Program-made: the position numbers and the translations under genes | The notes under the pieces: model-generated | The model's input: the letters and a program-made list of their open reading frames with translations, nothing else | What the model was told of the DNA's origin: nothing | Database searches by the model: none | Part shown: positions 26,052-33,799 of the stretch, one piece after another | Position numbering within the stretch: position 1 is the stretch's first letter | How the letters are laid out: the number at the start of each line of letters is the position of its first letter | Source: Gammaproteobacteria bacterium | GTDB taxonomy: Bacteria > Pseudomonadota > Gammaproteobacteria > Steroidobacterales > Steroidobacteraceae | Assembly: GCA_024642505.1 (NCBI GenBank) | Contig: JAHEAZ010000022.1 | Location: 1 to 38,884 of the forward strand | Length of the DNA stretch: 38,884 bases | Reading direction: 5' to 3'

Positions 26052-26741
26052 TCAGAAACTGCGGCCGAACTCGATGCCGCCGTATACGCCGTCGGCCTCG
26101 TCCTGGAAGCGGTACCCGGCCTTCAGGCCGACTGACCAGCGACCCCCCGACGGCTGGATGACGAGCACCAGGCCCGCTGCGGTGGCATCCGCCTCGTCGT
26201 TGCCGTTGGCCAGGAGTTCCACGCCCACGGAGCGGCCGGACGATCCGCGGTTCATCAGCCTGACGCGGCCCCAGTAGCCGTCCTGTCGAGTCGTGTAGGA
26301 GGCGATGGCTCCGATCCGCCAATCGGCCCCCAGGTCGTGCTCGCCGTCGAACTGCAGTTTGAGGCCGACCTGGCTGCCGCGGGCCGTGGCAGCGGGGTCA
26401 TCGGGCGACAGCGACGTGTCAGTGAAGCGCAATCCCGCGGAGACCGAGGCCCAGCCCGATGGCGACGACGTTCCCCATCCGAGCGATGCCTCGGCGCCCC
26501 AGGCCCGCGCCTCGACCCGGCCCGGACCGCCGACGTATTCATAGCCGAATCCATCCAGCCAGTAGCGCTGGAAGAATCCGCGGCCGTCCTTGCGGCCCGG
26601 TCCCGGCACGATGATGCCGAGGTAGCTGTAGTAGGCAGCCTCAGACATCTCGCCGCCCGCCAGCAACAGCCGGTCCTCCGCCTGGGCGAGAGGCGCTCCG
26701 AGCAGGCACAGCAGCAAGCCGATCCGGCTCAGGGCATTCAT
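26052..26741 (-). CDS. bcsS: Cellulose biosynthesis accessory protein BcsS-like
   Basis: This 229-residue protein has a signal peptide (cleavage near residue 21, after APLAQA) and a run of alternating, aromatic-rich strands ending in GGIEFGRSF, the pattern of an outer-membrane beta-barrel. Location behind a GT2 synthase and the YSYLGIIVPGPGRKDGRGFFQRYWLDG opening (read as a segment near residues 35-65) fit BcsS. BcsS is a poorly characterised secreted protein of some cellulose operons. The ATG at 26741 overlaps the synthase stop by four bases (ATGA). A longer frame to 27317 runs inside the synthase gene and is not real. A role in export or anchoring of the glucan is inferred. Confidence 0.72.
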   Translation of the reverse strand: MNALSRIGLLLCLLGAPLAQAEDRLLLAGGEMSEAAYYSYLGIIVPGPGRKDGRGFFQRYWLDGFGYEYVGGPGRVEARAWGAEASLGWGTSSPSGWASVSAGLRFTDTSLSPDDPAATARGSQVGLKLQFDGEHDLGADWRIGAIASYTTRQDGYWGRVRLMNRGSSGRSVGVELLANGNDEADATAAGLVLVIQPSGGRWSVGLKAGYRFQDEADGVYGGIEFGRSF

Positions 26742-28942
26742 GCCGTCAACCTGTACAGGTAGAGCGGCGCGGCGTGCGTCTGGACTAGTTCGTTGTCGGC
26801 GAGTCTGCCGCTGACGTGGCGCGGGCCGGTCTCCGTGACCTCGTGGGCAGAGACCTGCGAGCCGTCCGGCAAGTCGTCCAGCGTGACGACCGTCCGCGGC
26901 CCACGGTCGGGGCCGCCAACGGATATGAAGCCCACGCCAATCGCGTGGTCTGCGCCTGGTCGGCGGTAGAGGAGCGGCGACCAGCCCCGTGCGGCCGGCA
27001 TCCGGGGACCGCTCCCGGTATTTCCCAGCCAGCTGCTCACCTTCTCCAATGGGGTCCTGACCCGTTCTTCCCAACCATTCAGCCGCAGCTGCAGGTCGGA
27101 GCCGAACAGAAACGTCTCGAGCTGCAGGCGATCGTCCAGGGAGGCCCACTGAAACTCGCAACCGATAACCGGCTGGCCTGCTGTACCCGGTTTCTCGGGC
27201 ACGCTGAGCGAGCGGACCACGGCGTCGACCGGCAGTACACCGGTAGGCAGCAACAACTCTCCGTGGATGACGCTGCCGACGGAAACCTTCGTCGCGACGT
27301 CGCCGGACAACCGGCATCCGAGGGGCGAAATGTCCGAGGCGCGCGCCGTGCAGCCACGCGGCTCGAGGTGCGCCTTGAACGGTACCGGCAATGGAAAGCG
27401 GTATTCACGGCGCTTGAAACCGGCCAGGCGCAACGCATATCGGATGGCCAGTGCCGCGACGCCTAGCGTCAACGAGGCCCACAGCACGTTGGCGACGACT
27501 GCTCCGGTCTCCAGGTTGCCGCTGCGCCAGTGAATGAATATGCCAACCGGAATCGCCGCGGCATTCAGCGCCAGCACGGCGTACTGTGGCCACAGGGTCC
27601 ACCGGGTGGCGTCGGCCTCGCCCATCCTCTTGGGCGTGACCACGAAACGCAGCTTGCGCAGGAAGAATCCGAAGGTCGCGGTGATGAATACGGCGAACCG
27701 GATCATGGTGTACTGCTCAGTCAGCAGGCTGCGGCCATAGCCGCGCGCGACCTCCTCGAAGACCCAGTAATTGAGCACGATGTAGGGGACGAAGCGGATC
27801 AGGAATTCGTGATCGACTGCGCGGATGGGCAACACGCCAAATCCCAGCACGATGACCGGCCCAAGGAACAGGATTGCCCGTTGCCAGCCTTCGAAGTAGG
27901 CCATCAGCGTCGCCAGGTACGACAGCCGCTGTGGCAGGGTCAGGCCAGGCGTCGTCAGCACACCCTCCCGCCGCCACATCTGCATGGCGCCCTGTCCCCA
28001 GCGCAGGCGCTGTTTGAGGAAAGGGATCGCCGTGGACGGGGCCAGGCCGAATGCCAGAGAGCGCCCGTGGTACACGGACTTCCACCCGCGCTTGTGCAGC
28101 AGCAGCGACGTGTGGATGTCCTCGGTGACCGTGCCGGTGGCGAAGCCCCCGATATCGTCGAGTGCCGCATGGCGGATCACGGCGCAGCTGCCGCAGAAAA
28201 AGGCTGAGTTCAACCGGTCCTTGCCGGGCTGGATGACCCGGAAGAACAGCATCTGTTCGCTCCATACCAGCGACTCACTGCGGTCGATGCGGTGCTGGAA
28301 GGAATCGAGGTTGTAGAAATCCTGCGGCGTCTGCACGAAGGCCGTCTCCGCATCGGCAAAGAACCCCAGCGTTTCCTGCAGGAAAGCCGGCGCCGGAGCG
28401 TGGTCCGCATCAAAAATGGCGATGAAGTCTGCAACACAATGATGCAGCGCATTGTTTAGGTTGCCTGCCTTGGCGTCTGAGTTTTCCGTTCTGGCGAGGT
28501 AGCGGCAGCCGAGCTCGGCGGCAAGATCCTGCATCTCCTTGCGGTCGCCATCATCGAGCAGCCAGACCTGCCCGACGTGCTTCATACGCTTCGCGGACAT
28601 CAACGTGCGGCGGACCATGTCGACCGGCTCGTTGATGGTCGGGACGAACACGTCGGCGGTCATGCCCGCGGGAACGGGTAGCGCGCTGCGCAGCTTCAGG
28701 CTCCAGCACATGAACAGGTAGAGCAGGGCGCCGACGAAGCCAAACAGTTCCGCGCCGTAGATCAGCGAGGAGAACAGCATGGCGTCCGGGTTGAAGCTCG
28801 TGGGCCGCCAGGTCAGGTACCACACCGATGCTCCGATGTAGAGCACGACCAGCGCACGTTGTGACAGCGACAGCTCGGCGATACCCGCGCCTGGGACAGA
28901 GGATTGCCTTGTTGTAGACACTTGCACGTTGGAGCCCGCCAA
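26738..28942 (-). CDS. bcsA: Cellulose synthase-like GT2 beta-glucan synthase with PilZ domain
   Basis: This 734-residue membrane glycosyltransferase has two N-terminal helices, a GT2 domain, several more helices and a PilZ domain (about 510-610). Catalytic motifs are LLDDGD (Asp130/131), DAD (178-180), TED (273-275) and QRLRW (311-315); the gating motif is FVVTPK (433-438). PilZ has RREYR (511-515) and DISPLG (537-542), the RxxxR and DxSxxG of cyclic-di-GMP binding. So it makes a beta-glucan from UDP-glucose and secretes it under c-di-GMP control. It is shorter than E. coli BcsA (about 870). No bcsB, bcsC or bcsZ is in the window. Cellulose, mixed-linkage glucan or a curdlan-like product are all open. 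Confidence 0.88.
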   Translation of the reverse strand: MAGSNVQVSTTRQSSVPGAGIAELSLSQRALVVLYIGASVWYLTWRPTSFNPDAMLFSSLIYGAELFGFVGALLYLFMCWSLKLRSALPVPAGMTADVFVPTINEPVDMVRRTLMSAKRMKHVGQVWLLDDGDRKEMQDLAAELGCRYLARTENSDAKAGNLNNALHHCVADFIAIFDADHAPAPAFLQETLGFFADAETAFVQTPQDFYNLDSFQHRIDRSESLVWSEQMLFFRVIQPGKDRLNSAFFCGSCAVIRHAALDDIGGFATGTVTEDIHTSLLLHKRGWKSVYHGRSLAFGLAPSTAIPFLKQRLRWGQGAMQMWRREGVLTTPGLTLPQRLSYLATLMAYFEGWQRAILFLGPVIVLGFGVLPIRAVDHEFLIRFVPYIVLNYWVFEEVARGYGRSLLTEQYTMIRFAVFITATFGFFLRKLRFVVTPKRMGEADATRWTLWPQYAVLALNAAAIPVGIFIHWRSGNLETGAVVANVLWASLTLGVAALAIRYALRLAGFKRREYRFPLPVPFKAHLEPRGCTARASDISPLGCRLSGDVATKVSVGSVIHGELLLPTGVLPVDAVVRSLSVPEKPGTAGQPVIGCEFQWASLDDRLQLETFLFGSDLQLRLNGWEERVRTPLEKVSSWLGNTGSGPRMPAARGWSPLLYRRPGADHAIGVGFISVGGPDRGPRTVVTLDDLPDGSQVSAHEVTETGPRHVSGRLADNELVQTHAAPLYLYRLTA

Positions 28943-29093
28943 TGATTGCCCTGGACGCGCCCCAGGGCGCGCCGCGACGCCCGTCTACCCATGGGTTGCA
29001 GGGTGAAACGAGCGCGAGCTTCGGGCGGACACTAGCCGGGGCGCCGCGCAGGAACCGCGACGGAGTCGGCAGTCTGGTGGACTTATGTCGTAA

Positions 29094-29121
29094 ACATATG
29101 TGAAGCGCGTGATGCACTTCA
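29094..29121. promoter_or_regulatory. Adjacent palindromes upstream of the glucan synthase
   Basis: An 8-bp perfect palindrome ACATATGT (29094-29101) touches an imperfect 21-bp dyad (29101-29121; arms TGAAG and CTTCA, inner GC pairs). They lie in the 212-bp gap between the anti-sigma gene end and the synthase start, about 150 bp upstream of the latter. This is a possible operator; nothing in the sequence identifies the binding protein. Confidence 0.3.
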
Positions 29122-29154
29122 CGGTCCGGCGAGCGGAAACGGCAGTCCGTGCGC

Positions 29155-29415
29155 CTAGAACTTGTCCATGATGCTGCGTAGCCTGGCCTGCAATGCTGCC
29201 GGGGCACGGCTCTTCGCCGATTTCCTGAGTTGAGCCGTCAGGGCCCTTTCCATCTCTGTGCGCGAAAAGCAGCTGCGGCAGTGGCCCAGGTGATGTTCGA
29301 TCCGGGCTAACGCCTGCGGGTCATTCACCTCGCCATCGAGGTAGGCATACAAAGCCTCGATCGCTTCCAGGCAGCCTATTTCCGCTGGCTCAGTCTTGTC
29401 TGTGGCGCTGGTCAT
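29155..29415 (-). CDS. Zinc-finger (zf-HC2) anti-sigma factor
   Basis: This 86-residue protein has the anti-sigma zinc motif HLGHCRSC (HxxxCxxC) preceded by an N-terminal Cys (CLEAIEAL), typical of ZAS-type anti-sigma domains. These bind and inhibit the neighbouring ECF sigma factor, and many release it when the thiols are oxidised. There is no membrane helix, so it is a soluble regulator. The ATG at 29415 overlaps the sigma stop codon by four bases (ATGA). A longer frame to 29475 lies within the sigma gene and is not used. Its 212-bp downstream region precedes the glucan synthase on the same strand, so read-through from here is conceivable. Confidence 0.85.
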   Translation of the reverse strand: MTSATDKTEPAEIGCLEAIEALYAYLDGEVNDPQALARIEHHLGHCRSCFSRTEMERALTAQLRKSAKSRAPAALQARLRSIMDKF

Positions 29416-30029
29416 GTCCTGCACTCGTCCGGGTTGTCGGTAACGTTCAGTCCGGCGTCCATCGCGTGTTGCCACAAGGCCTTCTGCAGCAGCGTACGGC
29501 CACGTTTCATGCGGGAACGGACGGTACCTGCCGGAACGCCGAGTACGTCTGCCGCCTCATCATAGGTCAGGCCTTCAACGTTTATCAGCAAGACCGTGGT
29601 CCGGAATGACTGGGGCAGGTCGTCGATGGCGGACATGATCTGCTCGCCTAGGATGTCATTGAACACCGTTCGCTCCGGGTTGGCCCACCAGGTAAGGAAT
29701 TCCTCGGGCTGCTCGACCAGCAGGGACGCCAGGTCGCCGTCGCCGTCGTCCCGAAACAGCTCGTCGTAGTGGAATTCGGACGGACGGACGGACTTCTTTC
29801 GCCGCGCGCTGATGAAGCAATTGCGCAGTATCCGGAAGATCCAGGACCGGAACCGTGTCCTGTCCACCAGCGTATCGAGAGCAAACCATGCCTTTCCCAC
29901 GGACTCGGCTACCAGGTCTTCCGCATCGGCACTATTACGTGTCAGGCGCAGCGCCACCCCGTACAAGGCGTCCATGTTCTCTTCAACGGAATGGCTGAAG
30001 AATGCCCTGAGGTCATCCTGACGGTTCAT
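29412..30029 (-). CDS. ECF-type RNA polymerase sigma factor
   Basis: This is a 205-residue sigma-70-family protein with the ECF layout. Region 2 (about 20-85) includes RLTRNSADAEDLVAES and FRSWIFRILRNCFI; a spacer follows. Region 4 (about 130-190) includes the helix-turn-helix LTYDEAADVLGVPAGTVRSRM. The sigma-1.1 and 3 regions are absent. The start at 30029 gives the usual ECF size; upstream in-frame starts would add an unsupported N-terminus. It is coupled to its anti-sigma (overlap ATGA) and follows the DsrE gene by 110 bp. Regulon targets are unknown. Control by thiol or zinc state is inferred from the zf-HC2 partner. Confidence 0.9.
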   Translation of the reverse strand: MNRQDDLRAFFSHSVEENMDALYGVALRLTRNSADAEDLVAESVGKAWFALDTLVDRTRFRSWIFRILRNCFISARRKKSVRPSEFHYDELFRDDGDGDLASLLVEQPEEFLTWWANPERTVFNDILGEQIMSAIDDLPQSFRTTVLLINVEGLTYDEAADVLGVPAGTVRSRMKRGRTLLQKALWQHAMDAGLNVTDNPDECRT

Positions 30030-30139
30030 TGGACGAGAGTCCCGTTGCGCTGCATGCCGATCCCCAAAGCGTGGCGCCAGATCCCGGAGTTCCATGGGCA
30101 TCGTACCCGTGTTTCCGGGACGCTGGCACCGCGCCGCGC

Positions 30140-30508
30140 TCAAAAGCTGAGCGTAACCGCGCCCTGCTTGGCAATTTCCAGCATGGCGGCGGAACCCGCC
30201 AGCGTGACGCCATCTATCAGGTCGTCCGACTGATAGCCGCGGACCCCGGCGCAGGGCGGGCACACTAGAATGTCGCCACCACTTTCGATCACGGTCTGGA
30301 TCATGTCCTTGATCGGCGGATCCAGCGGATTCGGGCGGGCCAGGTTGGCTGCGCCCTTGCGAACCCAGTCGACACCAGAACTGACCAGGAACATCGTGAC
30401 CTCGAAGCCCATGCCGACACCACCGTTGGCGACGCTCCAGGCGACGGACGAACGCTCATCGTTGAAGCCGTTGGTGACGATGACGACCATTTTTTGTTTC
30501 TCCGACAT
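30140..30508 (-). CDS. DsrE-family small sulfur-relay-like protein
   Basis: This 122-residue protein opens with MVVIVTNGFNDERSSVAWSV and has the Rossmann-like DsrE/DsrF/TusD fold. Two cysteines lie in LVCPPCAGVRGY (Cys83 and Cys86), near the position of the active Cys in that family, so persulfide or redox chemistry is plausible. GAGGAGGG before the ATG is a very strong ribosome site, suggesting high expression. It lies upstream of the sigma and anti-sigma genes on the same strand and may be co-transcribed with them. True Dsr sulfite-reduction genes are absent. The role is not known. Confidence 0.72.
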   Translation of the reverse strand: MSEKQKMVVIVTNGFNDERSSVAWSVANGGVGMGFEVTMFLVSSGVDWVRKGAANLARPNPLDPPIKDMIQTVIESGGDILVCPPCAGVRGYQSDDLIDGVTLAGSAAMLEIAKQGAVTLSF

Positions 30509-30871
30509 GCTATTACCCTCCTCGTTTCACGAATTTGTTGGACCGACCGCGTCGGCCGGTGCAGCGCGCCGCAGCCTCGTTGTGTGGCCGCTTCATACGC
30601 GCTTGCGGGTAATGACGCAGGGAGCAGGGATTTAGGTCCCGGAAAATCGATATCTGGGTAATCGGGATCTTCGGTGCCGGGTCGAGGGTGCCGAGCGGTT
30701 GACGAAAAAGAGATAGAAATCAAACGACTATCCGGCTTTTCGACCAGGTCATACCCCGCGGATACCACCAGGTCGACGGGGGCCATGGGGATACGGCAGG
30801 CAGCGTTGTCGTGCCGCGAAAACCTTTCTATGGCGGCTGGTGCCGTCAGTGTCCGAGAATTCAGGGTGACA
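30509..30871. other. Intergenic region between divergent dsrE-like and PhyH genes
   Basis: This 363-bp divergent spacer has no gene I can support. Next to the DsrE gene it holds the strong ribosome site and a small dyad (CCGAC-CGC-GTCGG, 30543-30555). On the + strand TTGACG (30699-30704) could be a -35, but no good -10 follows at 16-18 bp. Two CCAGGTC copies lie near 30750-30780 on the PhyH side. AGGG precedes the PhyH ATG at 30872. Confidence 0.5.
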
Positions 30872-31750
30872 ATGAATAAGGTCCTTTCACAGGCGCAACA
30901 GGCCCGGCTCGGACAGGACGGCTTCCTGGTCCTGCCGGACTTCGTCGATGCCGATCGTTGCACCGAGTTGCGCCAGCGGGCGATGCAACTGGCACGCGAG
31001 CACGTGCCAGCGCCGGAGAAGGCCACAATTTTCACGACTGACGGCCAGCCACTTCACGCCAGCGACGAATACTTCCTGAAGAGCGGTGAAGCGATCCGAT
31101 GTTTCTTTGAAAGGGATGCCTTCGACGCCAGTGGCCGCCTTCGCGCCGATGCTCATCTGTGCCTGAACAAGCTGGGCCATGCGCTGCACGATCTCGATCC
31201 CGTCTTCGACAGGTTCAGCCGCACCCCCGAGCTTGCCGCGCTGGCCGGCGACGTCGGAATGCGCGATCCATTGCTCCTGCAATCGATGTACATCTTCAAG
31301 CAGCCGCGCATCGGTGGTGAGGTTACATGCCATACCGACCATACCTACCTGTGGACGGAGCCGCGAAGCGTGGTTGGATTCTGGTTCGCGATTGACGATG
31401 CAACCAGGGAAAATGGCTGCATGTGGGCCCTACCCGGGGGTCATCGGATTCCGGTGAAGAGCCGGTCGCGTCTCAATGCCGCGCGCACTGCCACGGTGAT
31501 GGAGGAATTGGACAAAGAGCCTTACCCGACCGAAGCGCTGGTGCCACTTGAGGCCGCTCGCGGTACGCTGGTCGTGCTCGATGGTGCGCTACCCCACCTG
31601 TCGGGATCAAATCTTAGCGACAAGCCGCGGCACGCGTACACCATACATGCGATCGACGGCATCGCTGATTACCTGCCCGACAACTGGCTCCAGCGGCCCA
31701 CGATGCCGATGCGCGGATTCGATCCATCCGCGCCGACCAGGCGCTCATGA
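30872..31750 (+). CDS. Phytanoyl-CoA dioxygenase (PhyH) family protein
   Basis: This is a 292-residue Fe(II)/2-oxoglutarate oxygenase. The iron triad is His154 and Asp156 in CHTDHTYLW (HxD) and His242 in LPHLSGSN, and Arg253 a few residues on fits 2-oxoglutarate binding. The family hydroxylates CoA esters or small metabolites; the overall form resembles PHYHD1, whose substrate is unknown. The ATG at 30872 has AGGG seven bases upstream; the frame extends to 30674 but lacks support there. Its stop overlaps the start region of the asparaginase-like gene, so the two are coupled. It should be cytoplasmic: no signal is seen. Confidence 0.85.
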   Translation: MNKVLSQAQQARLGQDGFLVLPDFVDADRCTELRQRAMQLAREHVPAPEKATIFTTDGQPLHASDEYFLKSGEAIRCFFERDAFDASGRLRADAHLCLNKLGHALHDLDPVFDRFSRTPELAALAGDVGMRDPLLLQSMYIFKQPRIGGEVTCHTDHTYLWTEPRSVVGFWFAIDDATRENGCMWALPGGHRIPVKSRSRLNAARTATVMEELDKEPYPTEALVPLEAARGTLVVLDGALPHLSGSNLSDKPRHAYTIHAIDGIADYLPDNWLQRPTMPMRGFDPSAPTRRS

Positions 31751-31770
31751 TGCCGACCAGGGAACCACAC

Positions 31771-32268
31771 ATGGATACTCTGCGAGTTTTCACCACGGGT
31801 GGGACCATCGACAAGGTCTACTTCGATGCGTTGAGCACTTACCAGATTGGCGACCCCGCGGCAGCGAACGTCTTTGCCGCGATGCGTGTCGAGGTGCCCT
31901 TCGAGATCACCTCGCTGATGCGCAAGGACAGCCTGGAACTGACCGACGCCGACCGGCAGGTCATTTGCAATGCCGTCCTGCACGCGCCGGAGACGAAGAT
32001 CCTTATCACCCATGGCACCGACACCATGGAATACACGGCACGCGCGCTGCAGCAGGCACTGGGCGCACAGCCCGATAAACGCGTGGTTCTCACCGGCTCA
32101 TTACTGCCCGGCGCGTTCCGGGACACCGATGCGATCTTTAATATCGGTTTCGCGCTCGGGGCGCTGCAGGTGATGCCAGGCGGCGTGCGGGTGGCAATGA
32201 ACGGACGATTGTTCGACCCGGCCCGAGTACGCAAGGATCGTGAGGCCGGAAGGTTTGTCGACGCGTGA
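31771..32268 (+). CDS. Single-domain asparaginase-like protein
   Basis: This 165-residue protein corresponds to only the N-terminal domain of type I/II L-asparaginase. The two active-site motifs are present: TTGGTID with Thr12, and THGTDTM with Thr83 and Asp84. A Lys in ARVRKD (Lys155) falls where the catalytic Lys162 of E. coli AnsB lies. The C-terminal half (which normally completes the dimer active site) is absent; the frame ends at a clean stop. So it is either an established short family or an incomplete enzyme. The ATG at 31771 has CAGGGA eight bases before it, better than the ATG at 31747 that overlaps the PhyH stop. Amide hydrolysis is inferred. Confidence 0.75.
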   Translation: MDTLRVFTTGGTIDKVYFDALSTYQIGDPAAANVFAAMRVEVPFEITSLMRKDSLELTDADRQVICNAVLHAPETKILITHGTDTMEYTARALQQALGAQPDKRVVLTGSLLPGAFRDTDAIFNIGFALGALQVMPGGVRVAMNGRLFDPARVRKDREAGRFVDA

Positions 32269-32272
32269 ATGC

Positions 32273-32300
32273 GTTGCGGCCGCTGAGTTCTGGCCGCGAC
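32273..32300. terminator. Hairpin between convergent genes
   Basis: A 9-bp stem (GTTGCGGCC and GGCCGCGAC, one G-U pair, 10-base loop) sits between the asparaginase-like gene (+) and the small basic gene (-). It is well placed to end transcription from both sides, but lacks a U-tract. Confidence 0.45.
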
Positions 32301-32314
32301 GCTCCGCAGCGCGA

Positions 32315-32464
32315 TCAGGTGCCTGGTGTGCTTTCCGGCGGAACGTCGGCCGGCTCCGATGAATCTTCTTTCTTCTGTTGACGACGTGCCAGCTTTTCCT
32401 CGCGCTTCTTGCGGGCTGCTGCTTCTCGTTGCTTCTTCTGGAATGAATAGTTGGGCTTGGCCAT
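32315..32464 (-). CDS. Small highly charged conserved-type protein (49 aa)
   Basis: This short gene encodes 49 residues beginning MAKPNYSFQKKQREAAARKK, rich in Lys, Arg, Glu and Gln in the first 35 and then an acidic Pro-rich tail. Similar tiny MAKPNYxFxK proteins recur in proteobacteria, usually unnamed. GGAG six bases before the ATG supports translation. The composition suggests an extended helix or a disordered nucleic-acid- or ribosome-associated peptide, which is inference. It lies alone between the asparaginase-like and cytochrome genes. There is no signal or membrane segment. Confidence 0.7.
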   Translation of the reverse strand: MAKPNYSFQKKQREAAARKKREEKLARRQQKKEDSSEPADVPPESTPGT

Positions 32465-32692
32465 CAATACTCCGTTGCTGTAATGGGGTCTAGCTTCTGG
32501 CCCGGGGCCGCCAATTTGCCCGCCGGGTCGGCCGGGGCGGCATCACATTGTGGCGGTCGAGCCCCGGACAGGATACCCGATGAACTCCGTACTATGTGCT
32601 TGCCGTTTATCGACATCATGGCTCGGCAGTCGGGTCCGGCGCCGGCACCCGGCCCGCATGAGGGGTGTCACGAATCAGCAGCCATTTCCCTC

Positions 32693-33676
32693 TCAGGGTT
32701 CCAGCGAAGCGGCATACGCGGCCGCTGCGATCATGTCCTCGACATCCAGCTGCTTCACGACCGGCATCATGGGCTCGCCTGCCGTAGTCGCGCGTGTACC
32801 GGTCCTGAATGCCAGCAACTGGCGCACGATGTAGGTCGGGGATCGTCCAGCGAGCGGTGGAACGGGCCCGATTCCCCGCAATCGCGGCCCGTGGCAGCTG
32901 GCGCACGCCAGATCCGGTCCACCGTCTCCGTTGTCCGCGATGTCCCGGCCGCGTTCCACACTGCCTGCCGGCACGTATGCACGGTACCCCATTCGGGAAT
33001 CCCGCAGCTCATGCCGCTCGTGGTCGAGTGGAACCTCGATGATACGCAGCCCGAGCGGCTCGGTGCTGCCGCCCTCGATCGGAACGTAGAGCCAGCCGAT
33101 CTCGCGAGTCTTCGGAATCCGTATCGCCTCGATCACCTCGACGCGCCGGGTCATGGGCAGCGCCGAGAAATAGCCGGCCGCGGCGGCGATTTCCTCATCG
33201 GTGGCGTTTTCGGCCGACGAGCGCATGAAGTCCGTCGGGAGATAAGTTCCGCGCCACGCGCTGCGCCGGGCGCCGCGGCGGAAGTCAGCGACCTGGGAGC
33301 TGATATACGTGGCCTGCAGGCCCGCAAGGGGCGCGTTCTCCGGGCGCCCCTGGCCGTCTGGCAGGTGACAGTAGCCGCAGGCGTAGACGTCAGGCTTTCT
33401 GCCGTACGCGACGACGTCCGGCATCCGGGGATGACCGTCTGGATACCAGTCCGGCGGCGCGAACAGGTCGGTGACCTGGACGCGGGTGAACGCCTGGTCG
33501 CTGTCAGGCAGGCGCAGCAGGGTGGCGTCGTCGGGCGGTGTTGCCGCGATCGAAGAGGGTGGATTGCCCGGATAGGGCCAGGCGGGCACCACGAACGCAT
33601 CTTCCGCCGCCAGGACTACGGTCGAGATCGACAGCGCCGCGATCGCGGCGCCGGCAACCAAGACTGGAGGATTCAT
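32693..33676 (-). CDS. Di-heme c-type cytochrome
   Basis: This 327-residue periplasmic protein has a signal peptide (about 1-24) and two heme-c sites: CGYCH (Cys100, Cys103, His104) and CASCH (Cys258, Cys261, His262). The text after each, such as PPLAGRSPTYIVRQLLAFRTGTR with MMP following, is like cytochrome c4/c553-type electron carriers, where Met is the distal ligand. A 100-residue stretch between the two hemes is larger than in cytochrome c4. The ATG at 33676 gives the signal peptide directly; the frame runs on to 33784 without need. Redox partners are not in the window. The gene is followed by 228 bp without a gene. Confidence 0.88.
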   Translation of the reverse strand: MNPPVLVAGAAIAALSISTVVLAAEDAFVVPAWPYPGNPPSSIAATPPDDATLLRLPDSDQAFTRVQVTDLFAPPDWYPDGHPRMPDVVAYGRKPDVYACGYCHLPDGQGRPENAPLAGLQATYISSQVADFRRGARRSAWRGTYLPTDFMRSSAENATDEEIAAAAGYFSALPMTRRVEVIEAIRIPKTREIGWLYVPIEGGSTEPLGLRIIEVPLDHERHELRDSRMGYRAYVPAGSVERGRDIADNGDGGPDLACASCHGPRLRGIGPVPPLAGRSPTYIVRQLLAFRTGTRATTAGEPMMPVVKQLDVEDMIAAAAYAASLEP

Positions 33677-33799
33677 TTGACGCCTGGTCGTTCCCCTCAC
33701 GATTGACCTTGCGCTGCTGCCCTGTTTCGGGCTGTCCTGAGTGTCACCTCGGTGATGATACGTGCCTGGGCAGCTGCTTGGCACTCCGTTGCCGCAGGG

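Noticed and set aside
26742-27317. N-terminal extension of the BcsS frame
   Set aside because: It lies inside the synthase gene, reads as Arg-rich noise, and the signal peptide begins at 26741.
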